A stretch of 64,000 bases of DNA from Actinomadura rubrisoli (lineage in GTDB: Bacteria > Actinomycetota > Actinomycetes > Streptosporangiales > Streptosporangiaceae): NCBI RefSeq assembly GCF_004349215.1, contig NZ_SMKU01000002.1:1-64000 (forward strand). Reading direction: 5' to 3'. The position numbers and the translations under genes were made by a program. Of this stretch, positions 39,602 through 48,352 are shown piece after piece. A model generated the notes under the pieces. That model was not told the DNA's origin, did no database searches, and saw nothing but the letters and a program-made list of their open reading frames with translations. Numbering within the stretch: the stretch's first letter is position 1; each line of letters starts with the position of its first letter.

Positions 39602-42337
39602 GTGGCGCTCTCCGACGTGGAAGCACCGGATACGGCGAAGAGTCTGCTGGCGTTGCGGGAGGACGAGCAGCGCCGCCTGTCGAAGATTACCGCGTACATG
39701 GGTGGCAGGCAGGACAGCGTGTACGTGCCGCGCGGCGCCCGGCAGGAGTACCGGTGGCTGATCAAACGCGCGAAGGTCAACATTCTGCCGCTTGTGGTGA
39801 CGGTGGTCGCCCAATCGCTGTTCGTGGACGGGTACCGGCCAGAGCGCACTGATAAGAACGCGAGGGCTTGGGAGTACTGGCAGGCCAACCGGATGGACGG
39901 TCGGCAGCACGGCTTGCATCGGGCGACGTTGAAGTACGGGGTGGCGTACACGCTGGTGCTTCCGGGGCAGCTCGCGGAGCAGCCGATGCCGGTGATCACG
40001 CCGAAGTCGCCGCGGCGGTTGACGGCGTTCTACGCCGACCCTGTCGAGGATGAGTGGCCGCTTTACGCGGTCGAGGTGAAGGTCGAGAACCAGTCGAACG
40101 GTAAGAAGCGGCAGGTCGTGTACCTGTATGACGAGAAGTCGCGGTTCACGCTCGTCGGTGATGGGAGGCCCGGCACGCCATTGGTTCTGGCCAGCGAGGA
40201 CGCGGTCGCCGAGCACGGCCTTGGCGTGTGCCCGGTGGTGCGGTACCTGAACGGCGACGACCTGGACGGCGACGAATGTGTCACCGGTGAGGTCGAACCG
40301 CTGTTCGACATGCAGGACCAGCTGAACTCGACGACGTTCGGCCGGATGATGGCCGAGCAGTTCGCGGCGTTCCGGCAGCGTTACGTGTCGGGGATGGTCG
40401 CTGAGGACGAGGAAGGCCGACCGCGGGCCCCCTTCCAGTCGGCAGTGGACCGGCTGTGGGTGGCTGAAGACGCCGATACCAAGTTCGGGGAGTTCGATCA
40501 AACCGAGCTCGGCGGATACCTGAAGAGCGCTGAGGAGACGATCCGGCACATCGCGACGGTGTCACAGACCCCACCCCACAACCTCCTCGGGCAGATGGCC
40601 AATTTGCCTCTGGCGCTCGACACGCCTGTTTTGTCACCCCACGGCCGTAGGGTGATGGGTGTGTTGAAGCCGGGTGATGAGGTATTTGCTCCTGACGGAA
40701 GCGTGGTCAGAGTCAAGGCTGTGTCGCCGGTGTTCCACGACCACGAGTGCTATCGAATGCGGTTCGACGATGGTACTGAGGTGGTCGCTGACGCTCAGCA
40801 CCGCTGGACGACGACGCACTTTGTGAACCCGGCCAATCCGTATGGCCCGGCAAGGCATCTCACGTGCCCGGAATGCGGTTGGGTTCCGCGAGCCCGGAAG
40901 GCGCCAGCGCGTGGAGTCGCGCTCCACAGGTCCCGCTCGCACGGAATCTCCGCAGTGGCGGCGCCCAAGGGGGGTGCTCGCGAGACGTCGGTTGTGACGA
41001 CCGCCCAGATCGCTGCCAGCCTGCGCACGTCGATGGGGACGTACAACCACTTCATTCCGGTTGCCAAGCCATGGGACGGGCCTGAGCGGGACTACAGCAT
41101 CGACCCGTATGCGCTGGGGGTCTTCCTTGGTGATGGCGACCATATCCACGGCGCGATCACCAGCCACAAAGATGACGCGGAGGAGATGGCCGCTCACCTA
41201 CGTGCCTGCGGCGAGTTCGTTGATGTCTGTCCCTATGCTGACGGCAGCGATAGGCGCTACATCCGGATCCGTAATGACCGGGAGCGTTGCCCCTACGGTC
41301 ACGAACGTCCCCGCGGAACGCGTTCGGACACTGCGCGGTGCCACGAGTGCCGACGCATACGTGACCGTGGCGACTCAGAGACTCGGATCAGGGTCAACTC
41401 GACATTCAGATGGCGCTTCATGGCCCTGGACCTTCGACGGAACAAGCACATCCCGGAGGAGTACTTCCGTGGCTCCTTGAAGCAGCGCCTCGCCCTGCTC
41501 CAAGGGCTGATGGACACCGACGGGACTGTGAACCGCGGGCAAGGGTCGGTTGCAATCACCTTGCACGACGAGCGGCTGGCGCGCGACCTCTACCGGCTAG
41601 TCTGCTCTTTGGGGCACAAGGTAGTCCTCCGCGAACGCCCGTGGACGTCGAAGCAACTCGTTAAGTCGGGTATCTGCTGGCGTATGACATGGGCAGCACC
41701 TGACATAGTCTTCCGCCTGGCGCGGAAGGTGGCGTTGCAGCGTACCGACTTCGGTGATGGTGACGGTGACGGGAAATCCAACAGCCCGTTCCGGCGCTAC
41801 GTTGTCGCTTGCGACCTCATACCTTCGGTCCCAGTCCGCTGTATCACCGTGGACTCTGACGATCACCAGTTCTGTGTAACTGATTCCTTTGTCCCGACCT
41901 GCAACTCAGCTGAAGCTTTGAACGCCGCGCGTGACGGGTTGAACTCTAAGGTCGCCGAGCGGAAGAGCACGACGGGGGAGTCGCATGAGCAGACGCTTAG
42001 GCTCGCGTCGCTAGCTGCTGGGGACCAGGCGGGCTGGAGGGACACCGCAGCGCAGGTCGTGTGGCGCGACACTGAGTCCCGAAGCCTGGCGCAGACGGTT
42101 GATGCGCTCGGGAAGCTCGTGCAGATGCTGGGTGTACCTCCCGAGGTGCTCTGGGAGCGGATCCCGAACGTCACCCAGCAGGACGTGGAGCGGTGGAAGG
42201 CCGCGGCAGAGAAGGGTGACGCGATCGGCCAGCTCAACAAGATCGTCGCGAAGCAGACCGGTCGGGTCGCTGAGCTGACCGCAGCCGCGACAAGCCCCGC
42301 GCCGGTGGCGGCGGCGAACGGTGCCGTCCCAGGCTGA
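39602..42337 (+). CDS. portal protein interrupted by a LAGLIDADG intein
   Basis: A 911-codon gene. Residues 1-335 and 769-911 are portal exteins (478 residues after splicing), with PPHNLLGQMANL joining SAEALNAARDGLNSK, the expected continuous portal helix. Residues 336-768 are the intein. The portal ring is the DNA entry channel and TerL docking site. Splicing is required for function, so the intein must be active or the phage is defective. GTG start with GAGGGGG upstream. Confidence 0.93.
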   Translation: MALSDVEAPDTAKSLLALREDEQRRLSKITAYMGGRQDSVYVPRGARQEYRWLIKRAKVNILPLVVTVVAQSLFVDGYRPERTDKNARAWEYWQANRMDGRQHGLHRATLKYGVAYTLVLPGQLAEQPMPVITPKSPRRLTAFYADPVEDEWPLYAVEVKVENQSNGKKRQVVYLYDEKSRFTLVGDGRPGTPLVLASEDAVAEHGLGVCPVVRYLNGDDLDGDECVTGEVEPLFDMQDQLNSTTFGRMMAEQFAAFRQRYVSGMVAEDEEGRPRAPFQSAVDRLWVAEDADTKFGEFDQTELGGYLKSAEETIRHIATVSQTPPHNLLGQMANLPLALDTPVLSPHGRRVMGVLKPGDEVFAPDGSVVRVKAVSPVFHDHECYRMRFDDGTEVVADAQHRWTTTHFVNPANPYGPARHLTCPECGWVPRARKAPARGVALHRSRSHGISAVAAPKGGARETSVVTTAQIAASLRTSMGTYNHFIPVAKPWDGPERDYSIDPYALGVFLGDGDHIHGAITSHKDDAEEMAAHLRACGEFVDVCPYADGSDRRYIRIRNDRERCPYGHERPRGTRSDTARCHECRRIRDRGDSETRIRVNSTFRWRFMALDLRRNKHIPEEYFRGSLKQRLALLQGLMDTDGTVNRGQGSVAITLHDERLARDLYRLVCSLGHKVVLRERPWTSKQLVKSGICWRMTWAAPDIVFRLARKVALQRTDFGDGDGDGKSNSPFRRYVVACDLIPSVPVRCITVDSDDHQFCVTDSFVPTCNSAEALNAARDGLNSKVAERKSTTGESHEQTLRLASLAAGDQAGWRDTAAQVVWRDTESRSLAQTVDALGKLVQMLGVPPEVLWERIPNVTQQDVERWKAAAEKGDAIGQLNKIVAKQTGRVAELTAAATSPAPVAAANGAVPG
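40607..41905 (+). other. portal intein with class 3 (W-C-T) features and LAGLIDADG endonuclease
   Basis: A 433-residue intein starting at Pro (residue 336), not Cys or Ser, which fits the class 3 pattern. The three class 3 residues are present: Trp in block B (AQHRWTTT, intein position 67), Cys in block F (VRCITVDSDDHQF, position 412) and Thr in block G (VPTCN, position 431). It ends in Asn433 and is followed by Ser +1, but the penultimate residue is Cys instead of the common His. LAGLIDADG motifs are ALGVFLGDGD (504-513 of the precursor) and LLQGLMDTDG (632-641). Codons are visibly less GC-biased than the exteins. Confidence 0.85.
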
Positions 42338-43370
42338 GCAGGCGGCGCTCACCGCCGCCTATGTCGCCGAGCAGAGGCTGCTGGCGGCGTCGCTGTCCCG
42401 TGACCTGGTGCTGCTTGTACGGCAGATCTTCAGCGTCGCTGATCCGGGGCAGTCGTGGCCGACGACGAAGCTGGCACTCGACACGCTTATACGGGAGCGG
42501 CGCCGCCAGTCAGCGAACCTGGCAGCGCGCTACTACGTCGACCTGCGGCAGCTGGCTGTCCCGCAGTCACCGCTGAGGCGCGAGGCGGCGATCTACGAGG
42601 CGCGCAGGCGCCAGTTCCGACCAGAGGTGCGCGTGGATCCCGGAACGGGACTCGTACACACCCGGCTCGCGTCCGCCGCCGAAGTCTCGGAGGCGACTCG
42701 GACCATTGAGGCTCCTCTGCCTGAACAGCCTCGCCCAGAGGGTGCGCCTGCCGAACTGGACGGTTTCGCGGACATCAGCGAGGAAGACGCGTGGGCGGAA
42801 CTGGAGAAAATCGCACCGATCACGCTTGAGGACATCGAAGAGCTCGACGAGGATCGGGTCGACGCGAACCTCAACGCCACGGGGGTCGCCTCCTACAAGA
42901 AGGCGATCCGGGCGGGGCAGCCCCCGGAGAGGGCCCGCGACACCATGGCGGTCAACCTGGCGGGGTCGGCGGCCACGCTGGCCCTTGAGGGCGGACGCGA
43001 AACCATCCGCAGCGCCGTCCTGGGCGACGACGAAGCCATCGGCTGGGCGCGTGTTACCGACGCCGACCCGTGTGCTTTCTGCGCGATGCTCGCTTCCCGC
43101 GGCGCCGTCTACCGGTCCAGGCAGACCGCGGGCGGGGCGAAGAACAAGCAGTTCGAGGGCGAAGGAATGTTCAAGTTCCACAATCATGACGGCTGCTCCG
43201 CGGTCCCGGTCTTTGACGCCGATGATCCCGTCCTCGAGGAAGCCGAACGGCTGTACGACAAGTGGCTTGAGGTCACCCGCGCAGCTCCAGGCGAGAAGAT
43301 GATCGACGCGTGGACGAAGTACTGGGATAACCGTGAAGACAAACCCAGACCCGAAACAGCCACCGGGTGA
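42321..43370 (+). CDS. MuF-type head morphogenesis / minor capsid protein
   Basis: A 349-residue protein. N-terminal 200 residues are helical. The C-terminal module carries WARVTDADPCAFCAMLASRG and HNHDGCSAVPVFD, the VG15/MuF-type signature. It acts at or near the portal during head assembly. GTG 42321 lies 17 nt inside the portal gene. Confidence 0.85.
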   Translation: MPSQAEQAALTAAYVAEQRLLAASLSRDLVLLVRQIFSVADPGQSWPTTKLALDTLIRERRRQSANLAARYYVDLRQLAVPQSPLRREAAIYEARRRQFRPEVRVDPGTGLVHTRLASAAEVSEATRTIEAPLPEQPRPEGAPAELDGFADISEEDAWAELEKIAPITLEDIEELDEDRVDANLNATGVASYKKAIRAGQPPERARDTMAVNLAGSAATLALEGGRETIRSAVLGDDEAIGWARVTDADPCAFCAMLASRGAVYRSRQTAGGAKNKQFEGEGMFKFHNHDGCSAVPVFDADDPVLEEAERLYDKWLEVTRAAPGEKMIDAWTKYWDNREDKPRPETATG

Positions 43371-43788
43371 ACGGATCCTGGTGTGCGGGCCGCCCGCGGC
43401 CGGGAAATCGACCTGGGTGCGCAGCCAGGCGCGTCCCGGTGACCAGGTCATCGACTTCGACGCGTTGTGTCGTACCCTCGGGTCCCGGTCGCATCACGAT
43501 CACCCGCCGCACGTCCGTGCGCTCGCCAAGTCAATGCGCCGCAGCCTCGAAGAGCAGGCCACAACGCATCCCGGCCGCACGTTCGTGATCCGATCCCTCG
43601 CAGACCCTTCCGACCGCGCCGCCGTCGCTGAACGGCTCGGCGCCCGTGTGGTCATGTTCGCTGTCCCCGCTGCGGAGGCGCTTGAGCGCGCCCGCGGCGA
43701 CAACCGGCCTGAGTGGACCGATCAGGCGATCCGTTCCTGGTGGGACCGGTACCGGCCGTCTCCGGCCGACGAATCACCCGAGACCTGA
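43333..43788 (+). CDS. P-loop kinase-like NTPase
   Basis: A 151-residue protein with a Walker A at 19-27 (GPPAAGKST), the following ...VIDFDALC strand for metal/acceptor Asp, and IRSLADPSD and a C-terminal lid IRSWWDRYRPS. It resembles small phage polynucleotide/nucleotide kinases. It sits in the head cluster, overlapping MuF by 38 nt. A 5-prime end kinase partnering the RNA ligase at 25703 is possible but unproven. Confidence 0.7.
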   Translation: MKTNPDPKQPPGERILVCGPPAAGKSTWVRSQARPGDQVIDFDALCRTLGSRSHHDHPPHVRALAKSMRRSLEEQATTHPGRTFVIRSLADPSDRAAVAERLGARVVMFAVPAAEALERARGDNRPEWTDQAIRSWWDRYRPSPADESPET

Positions 43789-43811
43789 CGCGGCATCGCC
43801 TGCGTCTGGAG

Positions 43812-43834
43812 CCGTCCCGACGTGGGCGGTTTTT
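43812..43834 (+). terminator. probable intrinsic terminator before the scaffold gene
   Basis: CCGTCC (43812-43817) can pair with GGGCGG (43824-43829, one G-U), followed at once by TTTTT (43830-43834). It separates the portal-kinase set from the scaffold and capsid genes. Confidence 0.5.
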
Positions 43835-43903
43835 CATGCCCGGACGCCGACATGGCGCCGGGCCCGCAACACCACGCGGCCCCGGCATGGGGTCGGTCCC
43901 GAC

Positions 43904-44536
43904 ATGGGAGACGCATTGTCCGAGAACGCCCCCGAGCCTGTCGCGCCCGCTGAACCGGCGCAGCCGGCAGAGCCCGCCACCGAGCCCGCGCCAGCACAAC
44001 CCGGCGAGGTCGAGCAGCCGTCCACCGACCCCGGCAAGGGCGAGGAGAAGGACTGGGAGGCCGAGGCCGCCAAGTGGAAGAGCATGGCCCGCAAGCACGA
44101 AACCGAGGCCAAGAAGAACGCCACCGCGGCGCAGAAATACGCCGAGTGGGAGGACACCCAGAAGTCCGAGCAGCAGCGGCTTGCCGACAGGGTCGCCGCC
44201 GCTGAGGCCGAACGGGACGACGCTCGCCGCAGCCACGCCCAGCTCATGGCCGCGGCAACGCACAACGTCCCTCCGTCGCTCATCGACCGGATCGGCGGAT
44301 CGACTGCCGACGAGATCAACGAGTCGGCGGAGGCGCTGGCCGCTGAGATCACCCGCCTGGTGCAGGAACGCGCGTCTGGGATCGCTCCAGCGCCTGCACC
44401 GGCGCCGGAGCCCAAGTCGGCTCCGGCCGCGACGCGGCCAGTGGAATCGCTAACACCCGGTGCGCGACCGGCAAACGAGGCACCTGCTGACCCCAACGAG
44501 GCGTTCCGCAGCTTCTTGACGAGCCGCCGCACCTGA
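43904..44536 (+). CDS. capsid scaffolding protein
   Basis: A 210-residue protein. Pro/Ala/Glu-rich N-terminus (about 1-50), long coiled-coil centre (about 55-115, KWKSMARKHETEAKKNA) and disordered C-terminus ending SFLTSRRT, a typical capsid-docking tail. It directly precedes the major capsid gene. Start ATG 43904; TTG 43916 has a better GGGAG site and would remove four residues. Confidence 0.8.
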   Translation: MGDALSENAPEPVAPAEPAQPAEPATEPAPAQPGEVEQPSTDPGKGEEKDWEAEAAKWKSMARKHETEAKKNATAAQKYAEWEDTQKSEQQRLADRVAAAEAERDDARRSHAQLMAAATHNVPPSLIDRIGGSTADEINESAEALAAEITRLVQERASGIAPAPAPAPEPKSAPAATRPVESLTPGARPANEAPADPNEAFRSFLTSRRT

Positions 44537-44613
44537 TCACTGACCGCAGCTACCGGATCCTGCATGCCACGGGGCCCGGGGCCGCTGCATACCTGAAAGT
44601 GAGGTAACGCCCC

Positions 44614-45576
44614 GTGGCCTACAACGACATCATCAGCCGGGACGCGTCCAACGACCCGCTGATCCCGACCCCGGTCTCCGCGCAGATCCTGCAGGAGATG
44701 CCGACCGAGTCGTTCATCCTGCAGCGGGCCGGCCAGGTCCGCATGTCCACAAAGTCTCAGCGGCAGCCGGTCCTGGACGTGCTTCCTCGCGCCTACTGGG
44801 TGTCGGGCGACACCGGCCTGAAGCAGACCAGCGCGGTCGACTGGAAGAACGTGACCCTGGTCGCCGAAGAACTCGCGGTGATCGTCCCGATCCCCGAGGC
44901 ATATCTCGACGACGCGCAGGTCCCAATCTGGGATGAGGTCCGACCCCGGATCGTGGAAGCGCTCGGCAAGGCGATCGACTCGGCCTGCCTGTTCGGAGTC
45001 GACAAGCCCTCCTCATGGCCGGCCGACATCTACTCCTCCGTGGTCGCGGCCGGTAACACGGTCCGGATCGGCACGGGAGAGGACTTCGGCGTCGACGTCG
45101 CAAACCTCGGCGAGAAGATCGCCAAGGACGGCTTCGCCGTCAACGGGTTCGCATCACGGCCTGGCCTGAAGTGGAAGCTGGTGGGGCTCCGTTCCACGGA
45201 CGGGATCCCAATCTACCAGCCGGACCTGCAGAACGGCGGCGGCGGAAACCTATACGGATACGGCCTGTCGGAAGTCATCAACGGATCCTGGGACTCCGAC
45301 GAGGCCGAACTGATCGCTGGCGACTGGTCCAAGTGCGTGATCGGCATGCGGCAGGACATGAGCTGGAAGACCTTCACCGAGGGCGTCATCTCTGACGCCG
45401 ACGGCAAGGTCATCCTGAACCTCATGCAGCAGGACTCGATGGCGCTGCGAGTCGTCATGCGGCTGGGATACGCGACGTCCAACCCTGTGACGGCGCTGAA
45501 CACCGACGCCAACACTCGCTTCCCGTTCGGCGCGGTCCAGGCGGCCACCGCCGACAACGTCGCCGGCTCGGCCTGA
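44614..45576 (+). CDS. major capsid protein (HK97 fold)
   Basis: A 320-residue protein with an HK97-type plan: N-arm (VSAQILQEMPTESFILQRA), E-loop (RQPVLDVLPRAYWVSGDTGLK, broken here at PRAYW), spine (EELAVIVPIPEAYLDD) and P-domain strands to the C-terminal GYATSNPVTALN. GTG 44614 with GAGGT upstream. No separate protease is visible nearby. Confidence 0.88.
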   Translation: MAYNDIISRDASNDPLIPTPVSAQILQEMPTESFILQRAGQVRMSTKSQRQPVLDVLPRAYWVSGDTGLKQTSAVDWKNVTLVAEELAVIVPIPEAYLDDAQVPIWDEVRPRIVEALGKAIDSACLFGVDKPSSWPADIYSSVVAAGNTVRIGTGEDFGVDVANLGEKIAKDGFAVNGFASRPGLKWKLVGLRSTDGIPIYQPDLQNGGGGNLYGYGLSEVINGSWDSDEAELIAGDWSKCVIGMRQDMSWKTFTEGVISDADGKVILNLMQQDSMALRVVMRLGYATSNPVTALNTDANTRFPFGAVQAATADNVAGSA

Positions 45577-45597
45577 CCCGACCGTCTTACGATGCCC

Positions 45598-45637
45598 GCT
45601 GGGCGGCATGATCCTTCGCGGCCTCTCGCCGCCCAGC
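45598..45637 (+). terminator. hairpin after the major capsid gene (attenuator-like)
   Basis: GCTGGGCGGC (45598-45607) pairs exactly with GCCGCCCAGC (45628-45637), a 10-bp stem with a 20-nt loop 22 nt after the capsid stop. No T tract follows. It could limit read-through into the glycosyltransferase gene or stabilise the capsid mRNA 3-prime end. Confidence 0.5.
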
Positions 45638-45656
45638 TGGCAGCGGGGAGGACAAC

Positions 45657-46652
45657 ATGCGGGTCATGGCGATGATCCCCGACTACCCGCCCCGCGGGGT
45701 CGGGTCATGGGTCATGACACACAACCTGCTGAGGGCACTGGTGGAGCGCGGCCACCAGGCCGACGTGGTTCTGTCGGCGGCCGATGGCGACCCCTACGAG
45801 CTCGACGGAGTGCGGGTCTGGCCGCTGGTGGACAAGTCGGACCCGTTCCGATTCATTGACGACGCCCATGTCATCGTCGCGCACGTTGAGAGCGCAAGCC
45901 GGGCGCTGATGCTAGGAGAGATCCGCGGTGTGCCGGTCGCGCAGATCGCGCACAACGCCAACGCGTTCACTGAGGCGGCGCTGCGGAAACGCCCGGCCAG
46001 CCTCACGGTGTTCAACTCTGTGCAGGTGTCGGAGAAGCTGGCGGGGCTGTGCTGCCGATCCATCATTGTGCGGCCACCCGTCCGCGCCGAGGACTACGAA
46101 ACCGTCCCCGGCGGTGCCGTCACACTGATCAATCTCAGTGAAGACAAGGGCGCCGAGACGTTCTACCAGCTCGCCGAACGCCTCCCTAAGACGGCGTTCT
46201 TGGGTGTCCGGGGAGGCTACGGCGTTCAGGTGCTCCCGCGCGGACCTGAGGACCTCCCGAACGTGGAGATCCTCGGACACGTCCGGCCGGACCAGATGCG
46301 GGACCGGGTGTACGCCCGCACCCGGGTCCTGCTGATGCCGTCGGCTCACGAATCGTGGGGCCGCACCGGTGTGGAAGCGATGACCAGCGGCATTCCCGTG
46401 CTCGCGCATCCAGCTCCGGGACTGCGCGAGTCGCTCGGCGCCGCTGGCACATTCGTCGACCGCGACGACCTTGACGGTTGGGAGCGGTCGTTGCGGCTTC
46501 TGCTGGACGGGCGCCGCTGGCGTGCGGCGTCCCGGCGGGCGAAGGCGCGGGCAGTGGAACTCGACCCCACGGCGGACCTGGACCGGTGGTGCACCGAGAT
46601 CGAAGCCCTCGGCCGGAGGAGGCTGCGTGTCCGCTCTCGCGTCGCAGGCTGA
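45657..46652 (+). CDS. GT4-type glycosyltransferase beside the capsid gene
   Basis: A 331-residue GT-B enzyme. N-terminal domain MRVMAMIPDYPPRGVGSW holds the donor-side glycine loop. The C-terminal domain has LGVRGGYGVQVLP, VLLMPSAHESWGRTGVEAM with the E-x7-E motif of GT4 enzymes, and AHPAPGLRE. It sits between the major capsid protein and the first connector, a place normally reserved for virion genes, so virion glycosylation is a fair inference. Confidence 0.85.
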   Translation: MRVMAMIPDYPPRGVGSWVMTHNLLRALVERGHQADVVLSAADGDPYELDGVRVWPLVDKSDPFRFIDDAHVIVAHVESASRALMLGEIRGVPVAQIAHNANAFTEAALRKRPASLTVFNSVQVSEKLAGLCCRSIIVRPPVRAEDYETVPGGAVTLINLSEDKGAETFYQLAERLPKTAFLGVRGGYGVQVLPRGPEDLPNVEILGHVRPDQMRDRVYARTRVLLMPSAHESWGRTGVEAMTSGIPVLAHPAPGLRESLGAAGTFVDRDDLDGWERSLRLLLDGRRWRAASRRAKARAVELDPTADLDRWCTEIEALGRRRLRVRSRVAG

Positions 46653-47244
46653 CATTGAACGGCGCCTCGGACGGGGACTCACCGCGCCCGAGGCCGCACG
46701 AGTTGCTGCGCTTCTGGACGACGCTTCGGCGCTGGTCCGCGCCTACACAGGGCAGGCGTTCGAACTGGTCGAGGACGATGAGGTGGTGCTGCGCGCGTCC
46801 GGCGGGGCCATCGTCCTGCCGCAGCGGCCCGTTTCGGCGGTCTCGTCTGTGGTCGCGGTCGGAGGGTCTGAAGCCCTTCCCGACTTCACCGTTGTGGACT
46901 GGATGTTCGACGAGATCGACACGATCCGGATTGGTGAGGGTGCCTGCGTCATCAACCTGCCCGAGGTGTGGTGGGACGACGACGGCTACCCCGGCACTTA
47001 CCGGGTCACCTACTCCCACGGCTACGCGGCGGTGCCCGGCGATGTGCTGAGCGTCGTGTGCGGGGTCCTGATGCGGTCTTTCGGGAACCCGCAAGGGTTG
47101 CGGAGCGAGACGGTCGGGTCGTACTCCATCACCTACGCGGTCCCCGCCACCGGCGAAGCCCTCGGCCTCAACCTGACCCGCTACGAGCAGAGGGCCCTGG
47201 ACCGGTACCGGCGGAAGGCCGCCACGATCAGGGTGACCCGCTGA
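46627..47244 (+). CDS. head-tail connector / adaptor protein
   Basis: A 205-residue protein starting at GTG 46627 (GAGGAGG upstream) inside the end of the glycosyltransferase. N-terminal helical region (ADIERRLGRGLTAPEAARVAALLDDAS), then beta-rich domain ending in GLNLTRYEQRALDRYRRK. The plan fits gp6-type adaptors. Confidence 0.75.
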   Translation: MSALASQADIERRLGRGLTAPEAARVAALLDDASALVRAYTGQAFELVEDDEVVLRASGGAIVLPQRPVSAVSSVVAVGGSEALPDFTVVDWMFDEIDTIRIGEGACVINLPEVWWDDDGYPGTYRVTYSHGYAAVPGDVLSVVCGVLMRSFGNPQGLRSETVGSYSITYAVPATGEALGLNLTRYEQRALDRYRRKAATIRVTR

Positions 47245-47558
47245 TGCTCGGCCCGCACACCGTCACGGTTCGACGCCCGGCAGGCAGGGACGGGTGGGGG
47301 AACACTGTCGCCGGCGCCGCCGAGACCCCTGTCCCCGGATGCTTCTGGCAGCCGGTGTCGACCGATGAGCAGCTCAACGCCGCGGACACCGTCACCGTCG
47401 TCGCCCGGGTGTTCATGCCACCCGCAGCGGACGTGAAGGCCACTGACCGCATCCGGTTCGAGGGCCGCGACTACGCCATCGAGGGACGCCCCGAACTGCA
47501 CCACACCCCAGCAGGCCCGCACCACTACGAGGTCAACCTCAAAGAGATCGAGGGGTGA
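47244..47558 (+). CDS. head closure / stopper protein
   Basis: A 104-residue beta-barrel-like protein (HTVTVRRPAGRDGWGN...RIRFEGRDYAIEGRPELH). TGATG overlap with the adaptor. Size and position fit a head-closure (stopper) protein. Confidence 0.7.
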   Translation: MLGPHTVTVRRPAGRDGWGNTVAGAAETPVPGCFWQPVSTDEQLNAADTVTVVARVFMPPAADVKATDRIRFEGRDYAIEGRPELHHTPAGPHHYEVNLKEIEG

Positions 47559-47562
47559 ACCG

Positions 47563-47877
47563 ATGGCCAGTGCCAAGATCCGCTACGAGATGAACTTCGC
47601 GGGCCTCGGCAAGATCATGAGGGGGAAGCAGATGGAGGCGATGCTGCGCGGCGAAGCCCAGAAGGGCAAGCAGTACGCCGAACTCATCGCCCCCGTCGAG
47701 ACCGGCGACTACAAGTCACGGTTCCGGGTGTCGTCGGCGCCACGCGGCGCCGGCCGGTGGGCAGACCGCGCCGCCGGCTACCTCCACAACGACTCCGACC
47801 ATGCCCTGCATGTGGAGTACACCGACGACTACCGGACCCTCGGTGTCGTCGCCAGCATCATCGAAACCGGCCTCTGA
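47563..47877 (+). CDS. HK97 gp10-like neck / tail-completion protein
   Basis: A 104-residue protein. A helical N-terminus with Arg/Lys-rich segments is followed by APVETGDYKSRFRV, the family-like turn, and a beta C-terminus. It occupies the neck slot between stopper and tail terminator. Confidence 0.7.
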   Translation: MASAKIRYEMNFAGLGKIMRGKQMEAMLRGEAQKGKQYAELIAPVETGDYKSRFRVSSAPRGAGRWADRAAGYLHNDSDHALHVEYTDDYRTLGVVASIIETGL

Positions 47878-47878
47878 C

Positions 47879-48271
47879 GTGCCGGTCCTCGCCGCGTGGC
47901 CACCCGCCGCGCGGATCGTCGGAGCGGTCGTCGACGACGTCGGAACGGTGGTCGGGGAGACCGGAACCGACCTCCTCGTCCTGCTGCAGGGCGGGCAGCG
48001 TGTGATCCGCGTCAGGCGGATCGGCGGCACCGACGACCGCGTCACTGACATCGCCCGGATCGACGTCCGCGTGTACGCGGTCGACCTGTCGAACGCGGAG
48101 GTCGGCTCGGAGTCAGTGCGGCAGTGCCTGCTGTCCGGGCCGGTCGCGACGGCCCATGGTGTCCTCGACCGCGCCGAGACCGAGGTCGGCCCGCAAGAGG
48201 TGCCGAGCCCGGACCCGGAGAACTACCGCGTCGTGTCCGCCACCTACCGGGTCAGCGTGCGACGCCGCTGA
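47879..48271 (+). CDS. tail terminator protein
   Basis: A 130-residue alpha/beta protein (VLLQGGQRVIRVRRIGGTDD...ARIDVRVYAVDLSN) with the ferredoxin-like pattern of tail terminators. GTG 47879, one base after the previous stop. Precedes the major tail protein, as usual. Confidence 0.7.
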   Translation: MPVLAAWPPAARIVGAVVDDVGTVVGETGTDLLVLLQGGQRVIRVRRIGGTDDRVTDIARIDVRVYAVDLSNAEVGSESVRQCLLSGPVATAHGVLDRAETEVGPQEVPSPDPENYRVVSATYRVSVRRR

Positions 48272-48306
48272 CCTTCTTCTCTCGACTAGGCCCGCCAGCC
48301 TGTCCA

Positions 48307-48322
48307 GCCCCGCAAGCGGGGC
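48307..48322 (+). other. short GC hairpin before the major tail gene
   Basis: GCCCCGC (48307-48313) and GCGGGGC (48316-48322) form a perfect stem with an AA loop. It lies in the 81-nt gap ahead of the major tail gene. A processing or mRNA-stability element is possible. Confidence 0.5.
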
Positions 48323-48352
48323 CATTCGTGTCCCGCAAAGAGAGGGATCCTC

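Noticed and set aside
37682..40549. A 955-codon leftward open frame across terminase and portal
   Set aside because: It lies antisense to unmistakable terminase and portal coding sequence. High GC and codon bias create long shadow frames; the product has low-complexity Arg/His/Leu composition and no motif.
44537..44613. GC-rich palindromic run before the capsid gene
   Set aside because: GGGCCCGGGG looks striking but cannot fold into a sensible hairpin with a loop, so it was not annotated.
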